A stretch of 64,000 bases of DNA from Sulfitobacter sp. HNIBRBA3233 (GCF_040149665.1 NZ_JBEFLP010000001.1:992001-1056000), one strand, 5' to 3'. Counted from the first letter of the stretch, positions 1 to 7,689 are shown. The notes: a model not told the origin generated them from the sequence alone. Numbers and translations are program-made.

Positions 1-290
1 CCCACGGCAAGCACCATGCCGAACAGCCCCCCAAGCCAGGGCGACAGGGTGAAAAGGTTCAGCAGGATCGTCGACGTATAGGCACCGATCCCGAAATAGG
101 CGGCATGCCCGAGCGAGATCTGGTTCGCCAGACCACCCACGATGTTCCATGCCTGACCAAGTCCCGCGAAGAGCAGCATGATACACAAGATCCGCATCTC
201 GTAGCCGCGAGGATCGAGGCCCAGCGGCGCCAGCACCATGACGATCAGCGCCAGAATGGCGAGGATGGGAAGAAATCGCTGAACGGTCAT
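1..290 (-). CDS. livM: Branched-chain amino acid-type ABC transporter permease LivM (3' part beyond the window)
   Basis: Inner-membrane permease of a HAAT-family (LIV-I type) importer, pairing with LivH. Only the first 96 residues are in the window. They begin MTVQRFLPILAIL and contain hydrophobic segments and the LivM-typical stretch GLGQAWNIVGGLANQISLGHAA. The ATG at 290 overlaps the livH stop as ATGA, which indicates translational coupling. The C-terminus, and presumably livG and livF, lie left of position 1. The substrate cannot be told from the permease; HAAT systems carry amino acids, amides, urea and aromatic acids. Confidence 0.93.
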   Translation of the reverse strand, partial: MTVQRFLPILAILALIVMVLAPLGLDPRGYEMRILCIMLLFAGLGQAWNIVGGLANQISLGHAAYFGIGAYTSTILLNLFTLSPWLGGLFGMVLAV

Positions 291-1177
291 GCGCGTCTCC
301 TCGCGACGAGGCCCTCAGGCCGAAGGGCAAGGACGAGAATGAAGATGACGAAGAGGGTCAGGTTCATGAGCTGGATCGGCAGGAACAGCGCCGAGAAGGA
401 CTGGATCAGCCCGACCATGATGCCCCCGACCACCGCGCCAGCGACAGAGCCCAGCCCGCCCAGCACCACGGCCGTGAACATGAGCACGACAAACTGCGCC
501 CCCACCGTGGGAGAGGCGGTAATATAGGGAAGGATCACCGCACCGCCGAAGGCCGTGGTTCCGACGCCCAGCCCGAATGCGATCATGTACATGCGGTCGG
601 TGTTGATGCCCATCAGGCGGGCCGCCATGGGATCCTGTGACGTGGCGCGCATCGCCCGCCCCCATCGTGTCCGGCTGAGGAAATACCACAGCGCGCCCCC
701 GCTCAGCAGAGCCATCAGGAAGGCATAGAGCTTGTCCAGCGGAACGAGGAGCCTGCCCGCGTCACTGGAGAAGAGTGTCAGCGCCTGCGTCTGGTAGGAT
801 GTCGACACCGACCGGTAGTCGGCACCGAACAGCAGCAGCGCACCGTTCTCGAGCGCGAAGAGAAGACCCACCGTCAGGAAAATCTGCGACACCTGCGGCG
901 CGTTGAGGATCGGCTTGATCAGCGTGCGCTGCATGACCATCCCGATCACGAATGTGACCCCGAGGGCGATGAAGGCGCCGAACATCGGGTCGATGCCGGC
1001 AAACGCCCAGGCGAACCAGGCGATGAACATGCCGATCATCAGGAATTCGGCATGGGCGAAGTTCACGATGTGCATGACACCGAAGACGAGGCTCAGCCCG
1101 ATCGAGATCACGGCATAAACGCCGCCGATCAGGATGCCGTCGATCAGTGTCTGCAGGAACGTCAGGAGATTTTGCAT
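287..1177 (-). CDS. livH: Branched-chain amino acid-type ABC transporter permease LivH
   Basis: Integral-membrane permease of a HAAT-family importer, 296 residues, the usual family length. It starts MQNLLTFLQTLIDGILIGG and has the LivH signature region IGLSLVFGVMHIVNFAHAE near residues 25-45, with about eight hydrophobic segments. It lies 68 bp downstream of the binding-protein gene and overlaps livM by 4 bp, in the order binding protein, livH, livM. The divergent GntR regulator and catabolic genes across the intergenic region suggest that the importer feeds that pathway. The specific ligand is unknown. Confidence 0.93.
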   Translation of the reverse strand: MQNLLTFLQTLIDGILIGGVYAVISIGLSLVFGVMHIVNFAHAEFLMIGMFIAWFAWAFAGIDPMFGAFIALGVTFVIGMVMQRTLIKPILNAPQVSQIFLTVGLLFALENGALLLFGADYRSVSTSYQTQALTLFSSDAGRLLVPLDKLYAFLMALLSGGALWYFLSRTRWGRAMRATSQDPMAARLMGINTDRMYMIAFGLGVGTTAFGGAVILPYITASPTVGAQFVVLMFTAVVLGGLGSVAGAVVGGIMVGLIQSFSALFLPIQLMNLTLFVIFILVLALRPEGLVARRRA

Positions 1178-1199
1178 ATTTCAGGTCCGACCTTGTGGG

Positions 1200-1230
1200 A
1201 GCCCCGAAACGGATTGTCCGCTTCGGGGCT
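1200..1230 (-). terminator. Intercistronic hairpin between binding-protein gene and livH
   Basis: AGCCCCGAA (1200-1208) pairs with TTCGGGGCT (1222-1230), and an inner CGGA/TCCG stem continues the helix. No T-tract follows on the minus strand. It is more likely a partial terminator or a 3'-stabilising structure that keeps binding-protein mRNA more abundant than permease mRNA, a common arrangement in ABC import operons. The function is inferred from position and structure only. Confidence 0.55.
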
Positions 1231-1245
1231 TGCTCTGACATTGGA

Positions 1246-2481
1246 TCAGCTGTTCCAGACGACCTCGGCCTTGGCCAGTTCCTTGGGGTAAACCGTCGCC
1301 AGTTCACCACCCTGCCACTGGACCATCAGCGGAGATGCGTGCGGATTGCGACCCATCTCGTCGAACTCGACCTTGCCGCCGGTCATGACAGTCGCCCAGC
1401 CTTCGTCGAAGAGATCAGTGCGCAGGTGCTCGCTGATCGTGGCGGGGTCGGCTACGCCCGCAGCTTCGAGCGCCGAATGCAGGCAGCCCATGCAGGCGGC
1501 ATGTTCCTGCGCCTCGTGCACCATGAAATAGCCGAACCGTTCGCGGAACCGTTCGGTGTATTCCGGCGCCTGATCGTAGGCCGCGGGCGAGATCGACAGA
1601 ACATTGTCGGCCAGTTCGCCCAGCCCGTCGCGGAAGTCGGGGATGATGTAGCCTGCGGCGCCACCGATCGTGGGGATATTGAGCCCCTGCTGGCGCATTG
1701 CCCGGACAATAAGCAGCGAATCATTGAGGTAGGAGACCGGGAAGACCGCCTGCGCTTCGGCCCGGCGCAGCTGGTTGATCAGCGGGCTGACGTCGGTAAT
1801 GCCCAGCGGATAGGCCTCGTCCATCGCCACCTCGATACCGGCGTCCGCGGCGGCCTGACGCAGACCCGCAGATTGCGAGGTCCCGTAGGCGGTGTCCTCG
1901 TACATGATAGCGATCCGCTCGAGCGTCTCGCCCGCATCCGCGGCCAACGCGCGGGTGTAATCGAACGTGGCCGCGCCGATCTGGCTGCCGACCGAGACGA
2001 TCTGGAACACGTTCTGGAAGCCGCGCGCGGTGATCTGATCCGAGAACGACATGGTCAGAAGCGGAATGCCGCGGCGTTCGGTCACTTCCGAGATTGCCAG
2101 CGTCAGCGACGACGCAAAGGCACCAAGCACCGCGACGACGTTGTCCTGCGACATCATCCGCTGGGCCACGGTCGCGGCCTGCGTCGGGTTCGAGGTGGCA
2201 TCGGCGATCACCAGATTGATCGGCGCGCCGCCCATCGACTTGATCCCGCCATTGGCGTTGATTTCATCCGCGACAAGCTGGATGCCGTTGCGGGAATTAA
2301 TGCCGAACTGTGCGTTCGGCCCCGACAGGGGCACGATCACCCCGACATTCACCGCATCCTGTGCGTAGGCTCGACGCGACAGCGCCGGCACGGCCAGAGC
2401 CGCAGCCCCGGTTGCCAGAACAGCGCGGCGACTGATGCCCGCACGTGGACGGACCGAAAATTTTCCTGACGATTTCTGCAT
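1246..2481 (-). CDS. ABC transporter substrate-binding protein, HAAT/LivK type, Tat-exported
   Basis: Periplasmic ligand-binding protein of the importer whose permeases follow, 411 residues. The start at 2481 is chosen because GGGAGGAAGTT directly precedes the ATG and gives a clean export signal. That signal has a twin-arginine motif (SRRAVLATG), a hydrophobic core and an Ala-rich cleavage region ending near AYAQDA. The mature part opens with VNVGVIVPLSGPNAQFG, typical of Peripla_BP_6 proteins. A longer in-frame extension to 2664 would run across the regulatory region and is rejected. The ligand is not predictable; linkage to a decarboxylase, dehydrogenase and hydrolases suggests an organic acid or amide rather than leucine. 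Confidence 0.92.
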   Translation of the reverse strand: MQKSSGKFSVRPRAGISRRAVLATGAAALAVPALSRRAYAQDAVNVGVIVPLSGPNAQFGINSRNGIQLVADEINANGGIKSMGGAPINLVIADATSNPTQAATVAQRMMSQDNVVAVLGAFASSLTLAISEVTERRGIPLLTMSFSDQITARGFQNVFQIVSVGSQIGAATFDYTRALAADAGETLERIAIMYEDTAYGTSQSAGLRQAAADAGIEVAMDEAYPLGITDVSPLINQLRRAEAQAVFPVSYLNDSLLIVRAMRQQGLNIPTIGGAAGYIIPDFRDGLGELADNVLSISPAAYDQAPEYTERFRERFGYFMVHEAQEHAACMGCLHSALEAAGVADPATISEHLRTDLFDEGWATVMTGGKVEFDEMGRNPHASPLMVQWQGGELATVYPKELAKAEVVWNS

Positions 2482-2540
2482 AACTTCCTCCCAAGAGTCG
2501 ATTTCGACTTTCACAGAGGGTATGCTTCCGTATGAACACC

Positions 2541-2571
2541 TGTCAACCTTATTGACAGATTGTCTGACAAT
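2541..2571. promoter_or_regulatory. Divergent control region with GntR-type operator candidates
   Basis: Two inverted repeats lie between the divergent binding-protein and gntR genes. The first is TGTCAA-N5-TTGACA at 2541-2557; its halves are also consensus -35 hexamers pointing in opposite directions. The second is ATTGTC-T-GACAAT at 2559-2571, which matches the FadR-subfamily operator pattern TNGTNNNACNA. Because the repeats sit on the presumed promoters, binding by the adjacent GntR protein would plausibly repress both directions. The sequences are seen directly; the regulator assignment is inferred. Confidence 0.6.
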
Positions 2572-2599
2572 ATGATTGATAAAGCTCGGAGGGCATCGA

Positions 2600-3301
2600 A
2601 TGTCATCGAAATACGCGCTGAGCCGCGAGAACGTCACTTTAAGCGGCCGTCTGGTCGCCAGCATGCGCAGTGCGATCCTCGCCGGCGACCTGAAGGGGGG
2701 CGAGCGCTTGTCGGAGCGCTCGATGACCGAGATGTTCGGCGTCAGCCGCAGTCTCGTGCGCGAGGCAACTCAGGTGCTTGCCGCCGAAGGCCTGATCACG
2801 GTGGTGCCGCACAAGGGCCCGACGGTTACGTTGCTCGACCAGCGCTCCGCAGAGGACCTTTACCGCGTGAGGGCGGTTCTGGAAGGATTGGCCTGTCAGG
2901 AATTCGTCGAACACGCCTCAGACGCCGGACGCGAGGAGTTGTTCGCCATCTTCGAACGGTTGAAGGCGATGCTTGGACAGGACGATGCCGACGCGCTGGT
3001 CGAGGCCAAGAACGATTTCTACCGCTGCCTGCTGGCAGGGGCGCGAAACGAGGTGCTCGACCAGATGTTCACGCAACTCAACAACCGGATCGTGCAGCTG
3101 CGCCGCTTCACCCTCTCGGCGTCGGGCCGGTTCTCCGAAACCCTCGAAGAGATCGGCGCCGTGATCGACGCCATCCGCCGCCGCGACGGACAGGAGGCCC
3201 GGCATCTGGCCGAGGCGCATGTCGCCGCCGCCGCCAATGTGGTCATCCGCAGGTTCGCGGAACTGGAAGAAACGCAAGAAACAAAAGCGAAAGGACAATA
3301 A
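2600..3301 (+). CDS. GntR family transcriptional regulator, FadR/FCD subfamily
   Basis: Predicted local ligand-responsive repressor, 233 residues. Residues about 8-75 form a winged helix-turn-helix (SGRLVASMRSAILAGDL then RSLVREATQVLAAEGLI). The remainder is an all-helical FCD-type effector domain containing YRVRAVLEGLA. The start at 2600 is preferred over an upstream in-frame ATG at 2576 because CGGAGGG lies 8 bases before it. It is divergent from the ABC importer and 2 bp upstream of the decarboxylase-like gene, so it heads the catabolic operon. Related FCD regulators sense small carboxylates, but the effector here is unknown. Confidence 0.92.
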   Translation: MSSKYALSRENVTLSGRLVASMRSAILAGDLKGGERLSERSMTEMFGVSRSLVREATQVLAAEGLITVVPHKGPTVTLLDQRSAEDLYRVRAVLEGLACQEFVEHASDAGREELFAIFERLKAMLGQDDADALVEAKNDFYRCLLAGARNEVLDQMFTQLNNRIVQLRRFTLSASGRFSETLEEIGAVIDAIRRRDGQEARHLAEAHVAAAANVVIRRFAELEETQETKAKGQ

Positions 3302-3303
3302 CA

Positions 3304-3684
3304 ATGGACAAGGCCACCTACGACAAGGGCATGGAAATCCGCCGGGCCACACTTGGAGACGAATATGTCGACAAGGCCGTGGACGGGATGGTCGATTTCA
3401 CCCGCGATCTTCAGGAAATGGTGACAACCTACTGCTGGGGAGAAGTCTGGGGCCGGGAAGGTCTGGACCGCAAGACCCGCTCGACCATCAACATCGCCAT
3501 GATCGCAGCCCTCAACCGCCAGCACGAACTGGCAGCCCATGTGCGCGGGGCGATCAACAACGGTCTTACCCCGGACGAGATCAAGGAGATCCTTTTGCAG
3601 GTCGGTATCTACTGCGGCGTGCCGGCAATGGTCGACAGCTTCCGCATCGCGCGCGGCGTACTCGAAGACATGGAGGAGATCTGA
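3304..3684 (+). CDS. Carboxymuconolactone decarboxylase (CMD) family protein
   Basis: Small all-helical protein of 126 residues, the size of PcaC-type gamma-carboxymuconolactone decarboxylases. It shows WGREGLDRKTRS, then AALNRQHELAAHVRGA and the C-terminal pattern EIKEILLQVGIYCGVPA, which all fit PcaC-like members rather than AhpD (no CxxC pair). In the beta-ketoadipate pathway PcaC decarboxylates a lactone. Here the neighbouring pca genes are missing, so a related decarboxylation or isomerisation of another carboxylated lactone is possible. It is second in the gntR operon and directly precedes the dehydrogenase gene. Confidence 0.88.
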   Translation: MDKATYDKGMEIRRATLGDEYVDKAVDGMVDFTRDLQEMVTTYCWGEVWGREGLDRKTRSTINIAMIAALNRQHELAAHVRGAINNGLTPDEIKEILLQVGIYCGVPAMVDSFRIARGVLEDMEEI

Positions 3685-3686
3685 CC

Positions 3687-4565
3687 TTGGCCTCTCTAGG
3701 ATTCGTCGGAACCGGCACCATGGGTGCGCCCATGGTGCACTGCCTGGTCGAGAAAGGCTTTACGCCCATGGTGTTCGATTCCGTGCCCGAGGCAGCCGAG
3801 AAGGTCGCCGCGCGCGACGGGCTGAAGGCCGTAGCCTCGCTGGCAGAACTCGCCGGGGGCTGCGACACGGTCATCCTGATGCTGCCGACCTCGGCCATCG
3901 TCCGCGAGGTCTGTCTGGGCGAAGGCGGTCTGGTCGGGCATCTGCGACCCGGTGCGGTGATCATCGACATGAGCTCCTCCGACCCGATCGAGACGCGGTC
4001 GCTGGGCAAGGAGCTTGCCGAGCGGGATGTGATCCTTCTGGATGCGCCGGTTTCGGGCGGTCTGCGCAAGGCGGTCGCGGGGACGCTTGCGATCATGCTG
4101 GGCGGTGACGACGCCGCCGCGATGGATGCGGCGGAACCGGTCCTTCAGGCCATGGGCCGGGTGTTCCGCGCGGGCCCGCTGGGCGCCGGACATGCGACCA
4201 AGGCGCTGAACAACTACGTCTCGGCAGCCGGGCTTGTCGCGGCCTGCGAGGCCGTGATCATGGCCAAGGATTTCGGCCTCGACCCCGAGCGGATGACCGA
4301 GATCATCAACGCCTCGACCGGGCGCAACAACTCGACCGAGAACAAGATCGTGCAGTTCGTCCTGTCCGAACAGTTCCGCGATGCCGGCTTTGCCCTCAGC
4401 CTGATGACCAAGGATGTCGCTCTGGCCGCCGGGCTGGCGCAGCAATCGGGACGGCCCATGCCGGGCGTGGCGGCTGTATCCTCGATCTGGAACGATGCCG
4501 ACCGCGTTCTGGGCCAGCGCGCGGACCATACCGAGATTTTCCGCTATCTCGACGGACTGGAGTGA
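3687..4565 (+). CDS. NAD(P)-dependent beta-hydroxyacid dehydrogenase (HIBADH family)
   Basis: Predicted cytosolic oxidoreductase of the 3-hydroxyisobutyrate/tartronate semialdehyde reductase family, 292 residues (the family norm). The N-terminal Rossmann motif is GFVGTGTMGAPM; the substrate loop is DAPVSGGLRKAVAGT; the catalytic Lys lies in GAGHATKALNNY. The TTG at 3687 is chosen because GGAGGAG ends about seven bases upstream, inside the preceding gene. Only 2 bp separate it from the CMD gene and 3 bp from the hydrolase gene. It could reduce or oxidise a beta-hydroxyacid or semialdehyde intermediate; the substrate is unknown. Confidence 0.92.
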   Translation: MASLGFVGTGTMGAPMVHCLVEKGFTPMVFDSVPEAAEKVAARDGLKAVASLAELAGGCDTVILMLPTSAIVREVCLGEGGLVGHLRPGAVIIDMSSSDPIETRSLGKELAERDVILLDAPVSGGLRKAVAGTLAIMLGGDDAAAMDAAEPVLQAMGRVFRAGPLGAGHATKALNNYVSAAGLVAACEAVIMAKDFGLDPERMTEIINASTGRNNSTENKIVQFVLSEQFRDAGFALSLMTKDVALAAGLAQQSGRPMPGVAAVSSIWNDADRVLGQRADHTEIFRYLDGLE

Positions 4566-4568
4566 GCC

Positions 4569-5798
4569 GTGACCGACAGGCTCGAATCCTGGCTCGCGCG
4601 CGCGGCAGATGACAGCGTCTTTGGCTGGTGCAGTCGGGGACTGACCTGCGGCATTTCGGTCTCCGATGGCGACCGGACGCTCACCCTGCGTCTCGGGGAC
4701 AGGCCGAAGGTCGAGAACGACGGCGGTGGCGAGATCGCCCTGCGCTCGCCCCCTGCCCTGTGGGACCGCGTGCTGTCGGCCACGCCGCCGCCCGGATACC
4801 ATTCCTTCGGAGCGCTCATGCGCAATCCCGACGGGCCCGAAATCTCCGGCGATCCGCTGACCGTCGCGCAGGCGCTGGCCGCGCTCGAGCGGCTGATCGA
4901 ACTGGCGCGCCCGTCGGAGGCGCCATTCGCAGGCTTCGCCTTCGCCCATGACCCCGGATCCGTATCGGGACACCGGCGCGTGCTGACCGACGGTCGCGGC
5001 GCGACGGCCTGCCTTCACTGGCTCGAAGCGGGACAGGGTGTGCCCATCGTCTTTCTGCACACCGCCGGCGCCGATGCGCGCCAATACCTGCATCAAATGG
5101 CCGACCTCGAGCTGCAGAAGACCCACCGCCTGCTGGCCTTCGATATGCCATGGCACGGCCTGTCGTCGGGCGAGAATGACAGGGAGACGACCGCCGGCTA
5201 CGAGCTGACCGAGGAAAGCTATCTGAGCTGGGTCGCCGCTTTCATCGAACAGGTGGCCGGCGGGCCCGCCCTGCTCGTGGGCTGTTCCATGGGCGCCTCC
5301 ATGGCGCTGACCATGGCGGCACGCCGACCGGAGCTGCTGCGCGGCGCCATCGCGCTTGAGGCCCCGCTCAGATCGCCGGGGCGCAAGAGCGACCTGCTGA
5401 CCGATGCGCGGGTCTCAAACGGGTTTCACAATCCGGCCTATGTGCGGGCGATGCTGGGCCCCTCCTGCCCGCAGAAACAACGCGACGAGGCCTGCGCGAT
5501 CTATGCGCAGGGCCGCCCGGGGGTCTATATGGGCGACCTTCACTATTATTCGGAAGAATACGACGGCGAGGCCCTCGCCCCCGCCATCCGCGAAAGCGGC
5601 GTTCGGATCGAACTGCTGACCGGAAGCTACGATTATTCCGCGTCTCCCGAAAACACCCGCAGCATCGCCGCCCTGCTGGACCCCGAAAAGGTCCGTTTCA
5701 CCGAAATGGACGGTCTGGGCCACTTCCCGATGATCGAGGATCCGGACCGCTTCCGGTTTTATTTCATCACGGCGCTGAACAAGCTGGAGGAGCGGTGA
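4569..5798 (+). CDS. Alpha/beta hydrolase with N-terminal SCP2-like extension
   Basis: Hydrolase of 409 residues, starting with GTG at 4569. The C-terminal ~270 residues are an alpha/beta-hydrolase domain: an oxyanion-region motif IVFLHTAGADARQY, nucleophile elbow GCSMGAS (Ser), and a terminal GLGHFPMIEDP containing the probable catalytic His. The first ~120 residues are not part of that fold. The pattern DRTLTLRLG followed by PDGPEISGDPLTVAQAL resembles an SCP2-type lipid/sterol-binding domain, judged by eye only. It probably cleaves an ester, enol-lactone or C-C bond in the pathway of this operon, comparable in position to PcaD. It overlaps the next gene by one base. Confidence 0.85.
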   Translation: MTDRLESWLARAADDSVFGWCSRGLTCGISVSDGDRTLTLRLGDRPKVENDGGGEIALRSPPALWDRVLSATPPPGYHSFGALMRNPDGPEISGDPLTVAQALAALERLIELARPSEAPFAGFAFAHDPGSVSGHRRVLTDGRGATACLHWLEAGQGVPIVFLHTAGADARQYLHQMADLELQKTHRLLAFDMPWHGLSSGENDRETTAGYELTEESYLSWVAAFIEQVAGGPALLVGCSMGASMALTMAARRPELLRGAIALEAPLRSPGRKSDLLTDARVSNGFHNPAYVRAMLGPSCPQKQRDEACAIYAQGRPGVYMGDLHYYSEEYDGEALAPAIRESGVRIELLTGSYDYSASPENTRSIAALLDPEKVRFTEMDGLGHFPMIEDPDRFRFYFITALNKLEER

Positions 5799-6586
5799 TG
5801 TCGCCACACGCTTACGAAGTCTACGCGGTCCAATATGCCCGGTCCGTGCGGCCGGTGACGGATTACTACCTCGGTGCCGATCCGCATGACGGTTCCGAAC
5901 CGATCTTCTACTATGTCTGGGTTCTGCGTCGCGGCAGCGACGTGATCCTCATCGATACCGGCTTCGATGCCGAACGCGCCCGCGCGCGCAAGCGCGACTT
6001 CCTGCGCTGCCCGATCGAGGCGCTGAGGGCTCTCGACATCGCGCCCGAGGACGTGGGAACGGTGATCATCACGCATCTTCACTACGACCATGCGGGCAAT
6101 ATGGACAAGCTGCCCAAGGCGCGCTTCGTCCTGCAGGACGAGGAGATGCGCTTTGCTACCGGACGCTACATGCGCCACGGCATGATACGGGCGCCGTTCG
6201 AGCTGTCGGACGTGCAGCTGATGGTGGCGCTGAACTACGCAGGTCGGGTCGATTTCGTGGATGGCGATTCCGATCTGACCGAAGGGGTCAGGCTCCATCA
6301 CATCCCCGGCCACTCGCTTGGGCTTCAGGCCGTTACGGTGCAGAGCGAGGCGGGACGGCTTTGTCTGGCTTCGGACGCTGCGCATTTCTATGCCAACATT
6401 TCACGCGGCGCCCCCTTTCCGATCGTCGCCGATGTCGCGCGCACGCTCGACGGGCACGAAAAGGTCATGCAATTGGCGCGCGACCGGTCGCGACTGATCC
6501 CCGGCCACGATCCCGCCGTGGCCGAACTCTTCGAAAGCATCCCTGGCGACGACATGATCTTCGACCTGACGAAACCGAAAGGCTGA
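5798..6586 (+). CDS. Metallo-beta-lactamase fold hydrolase, N-acyl homoserine lactonase-like
   Basis: Metal-dependent hydrolase of 262 residues. The zinc-site motif HLHYDHAGNMD (HxHxDH) is near residue 90, the next ligand is in HHIPGHSLG, the bridging Asp in LASDAAHF and the last His in LIPGHDP, so the dinuclear site is complete. Overall it resembles AiiA/AttM-type lactonases. The ATG overlaps the hydrolase stop (TGATG), so translation is coupled. In this operon lactone opening within a catabolic route is at least as likely as quorum quenching; AttM itself serves gamma-butyrolactone catabolism. It is the last gene of the operon. Confidence 0.88.
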   Translation: MSPHAYEVYAVQYARSVRPVTDYYLGADPHDGSEPIFYYVWVLRRGSDVILIDTGFDAERARARKRDFLRCPIEALRALDIAPEDVGTVIITHLHYDHAGNMDKLPKARFVLQDEEMRFATGRYMRHGMIRAPFELSDVQLMVALNYAGRVDFVDGDSDLTEGVRLHHIPGHSLGLQAVTVQSEAGRLCLASDAAHFYANISRGAPFPIVADVARTLDGHEKVMQLARDRSRLIPGHDPAVAELFESIPGDDMIFDLTKPKG

Positions 6587-6823
6587 CGGAATAGAGGCGT
6601 CACGCCCGAGAGATTGAGCCGGCCCGGGGCCTTCGCGGTGTCCGTCCGCAACCGGTATCCGGTCGCATAAGGGATTTCCCTTGAACTCCACCCAACCCGG
6701 CCCGGTGGAAAAGCTCTATCGCCGCAGTCAATTCGCCCGCTGTCATCGGAGCGCACCAAGCAACGTGGCCAAATCACCGGGGCGGCGCTTGAACCGCTTC
6801 GCATCTGGCCCATTTCGTCATCT

Positions 6824-7204
6824 ATGGACACGACAGACCCCGATATCGCCCGTCTGCGCAGCCTTGCGCATGCCATGGACAGTGCTTTCAGAATACCGCT
6901 GATCGGCAAGCGGGTGGGCTGGGATTCGATAGTCGGGCTGGTTCCGGTCGTCGGGGATGCGCTGGCACTTGCGCCGGCTCTCTACATCGTGGCCACAGCG
7001 CGGCGCAAAGGGGTGCCGCTGGGCACGCTCGTGCGGATGGGCGGGAATATCGGGATCGACGCGCTGATCGGGTCGATCCCCCTTGTCGGGGATCTGTTCG
7101 ATATCGGCTGGAAGGCAAACCTGCGGAACGTGGATCTGCTCGACAGGCATATCGCAGCCCAAGATGCACAAAGGGCGGCCCGAAGACCGCCCTTCGATAA
7201 CTGA
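6824..7204 (+). CDS. DUF4112 domain-containing protein
   Basis: Conserved protein of unknown function, 126 residues. It contains the repeated DUF4112 pattern IVGLVPVVGDALAL and IGSIPLVGDLFDIGWKANLRN, two short hydrophobic helices suggesting membrane association. It stands alone, 237 bp after the lactonase-like gene; that gap contains no recognisable gene, only a short AAGGGA-TT-TCCCTT repeat near 6668. The 3' end carries a hairpin shared with the convergent ndk gene. No biochemical role is known for the family. Confidence 0.85.
   Translation: MDTTDPDIARLRSLAHAMDSAFRIPLIGKRVGWDSIVGLVPVVGDALALAPALYIVATARRKGVPLGTLVRMGGNIGIDALIGSIPLVGDLFDIGWKANLRNVDLLDRHIAAQDAQRAARRPPFDN
7171..7194. terminator. 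Hairpin between DUF4112 gene and ndk
   Basis: AAGGGCGG (7171-7178) pairs with CCGCCCTT (7187-7194) around an 8-base loop. It lies inside the last codons of the DUF4112 gene and 24 bp downstream of the convergent ndk stop. There is no long T-tract, but the symmetric A/T ends would suit weak termination in both directions. Confidence 0.5.
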
Positions 7205-7217
7205 CCCGTAAAAGGGT

Positions 7218-7640
7218 TTAGCCGACCAGTTCGAGACCGGAGAAGAAATACGCGATTTCGACCGCAGCCGTTTCGGGTGCGTCGGAACCGTGGACCGAGT
7301 TCTCGCCGACGGATTCAGCGAATTCCGCACGGATCGTGCCTTCGGCTGCATCCGCAGGGTTGGTGGCGCCCATGACTTCGCGGTTCTTCGTGATCGCGTT
7401 CTCGCCTTCGAGAACCTGCGCCACGATGGGGGCGGACGCCATGAATTCGCACAGTTCGTCGTAGAACGGACGCTCGGCGTGTACCTTATAGAACTCGCCT
7501 GCCTGTGCTTTTGTCAGGTGGATCCGCTTTTGCGCGACGATGCGCAGACCTGCGTCCTCGAATTTCTTGTTGATCGCGCCGGTCAGGTTGCGGCGGGTCG
7601 CGTCTGGTTTGATGATCGAGAATGTGCGCTCAAGAGCCAT
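7218..7640 (-). CDS. ndk: Nucleoside diphosphate kinase
   Basis: Transfers the gamma phosphate from NTPs to NDPs, balancing nucleotide pools in the cytosol. Its 140 residues match the family. It begins [18 protein letters not shown], the KPDATRR motif being diagnostic, and has the active-site His in [10 protein letters not shown]. The start at 7640 follows CAAGGAGACGACAC. It appears monocistronic, with a strong hairpin in its leader at 7667-7689 and a shared hairpin at its end. Confidence 0.98.
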   Translation of the reverse strand: MALERTFSIIKPDATRRNLTGAINKKFEDAGLRIVAQKRIHLTKAQAGEFYKVHAERPFYDELCEFMASAPIVAQVLEGENAITKNREVMGATNPADAAEGTIRAEFAESVGENSVHGSDAPETAAVEIAYFFSGLELVG

Positions 7641-7666
7641 GTGTCGTCTCCTTGGGGTATGAATTT

Positions 7667-7689
7667 GGGGCGCGTCTACCACGCGCCCC
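7667..7689 (-). promoter_or_regulatory. GC-rich hairpin in the ndk leader
   Basis: GGGGCGCGT (7667-7675) pairs perfectly with ACGCGCCCC (7681-7689) around a 5-base loop, 27 bases upstream of the ndk start codon. It could be a leader attenuator or mRNA-stabilising structure for ndk. The rest of the 7641-7949 gap shows no gene or recognised RNA; it is simply GC-rich sequence in front of the ABC-F gene. Confidence 0.45.

Noticed and set aside
1147..2469. 440-codon plus-strand frame opposite the substrate-binding protein gene.
   Set aside because: It is Arg/His/Asp-rich with no family pattern, as expected for an antisense frame of a high-GC gene.
2576..2599. Upstream ATG for the GntR gene at 2576.
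   Set aside because: No ribosome-binding site precedes it and it abuts the operator; the ATG at 2600 has a good one.
5798..6586. Calling the MBL protein a quorum-quenching AHL lactonase.
   Set aside because: The fold and zinc site allow it, but the operon context favours a catabolic lactone; no luxI or luxR gene is in the window.
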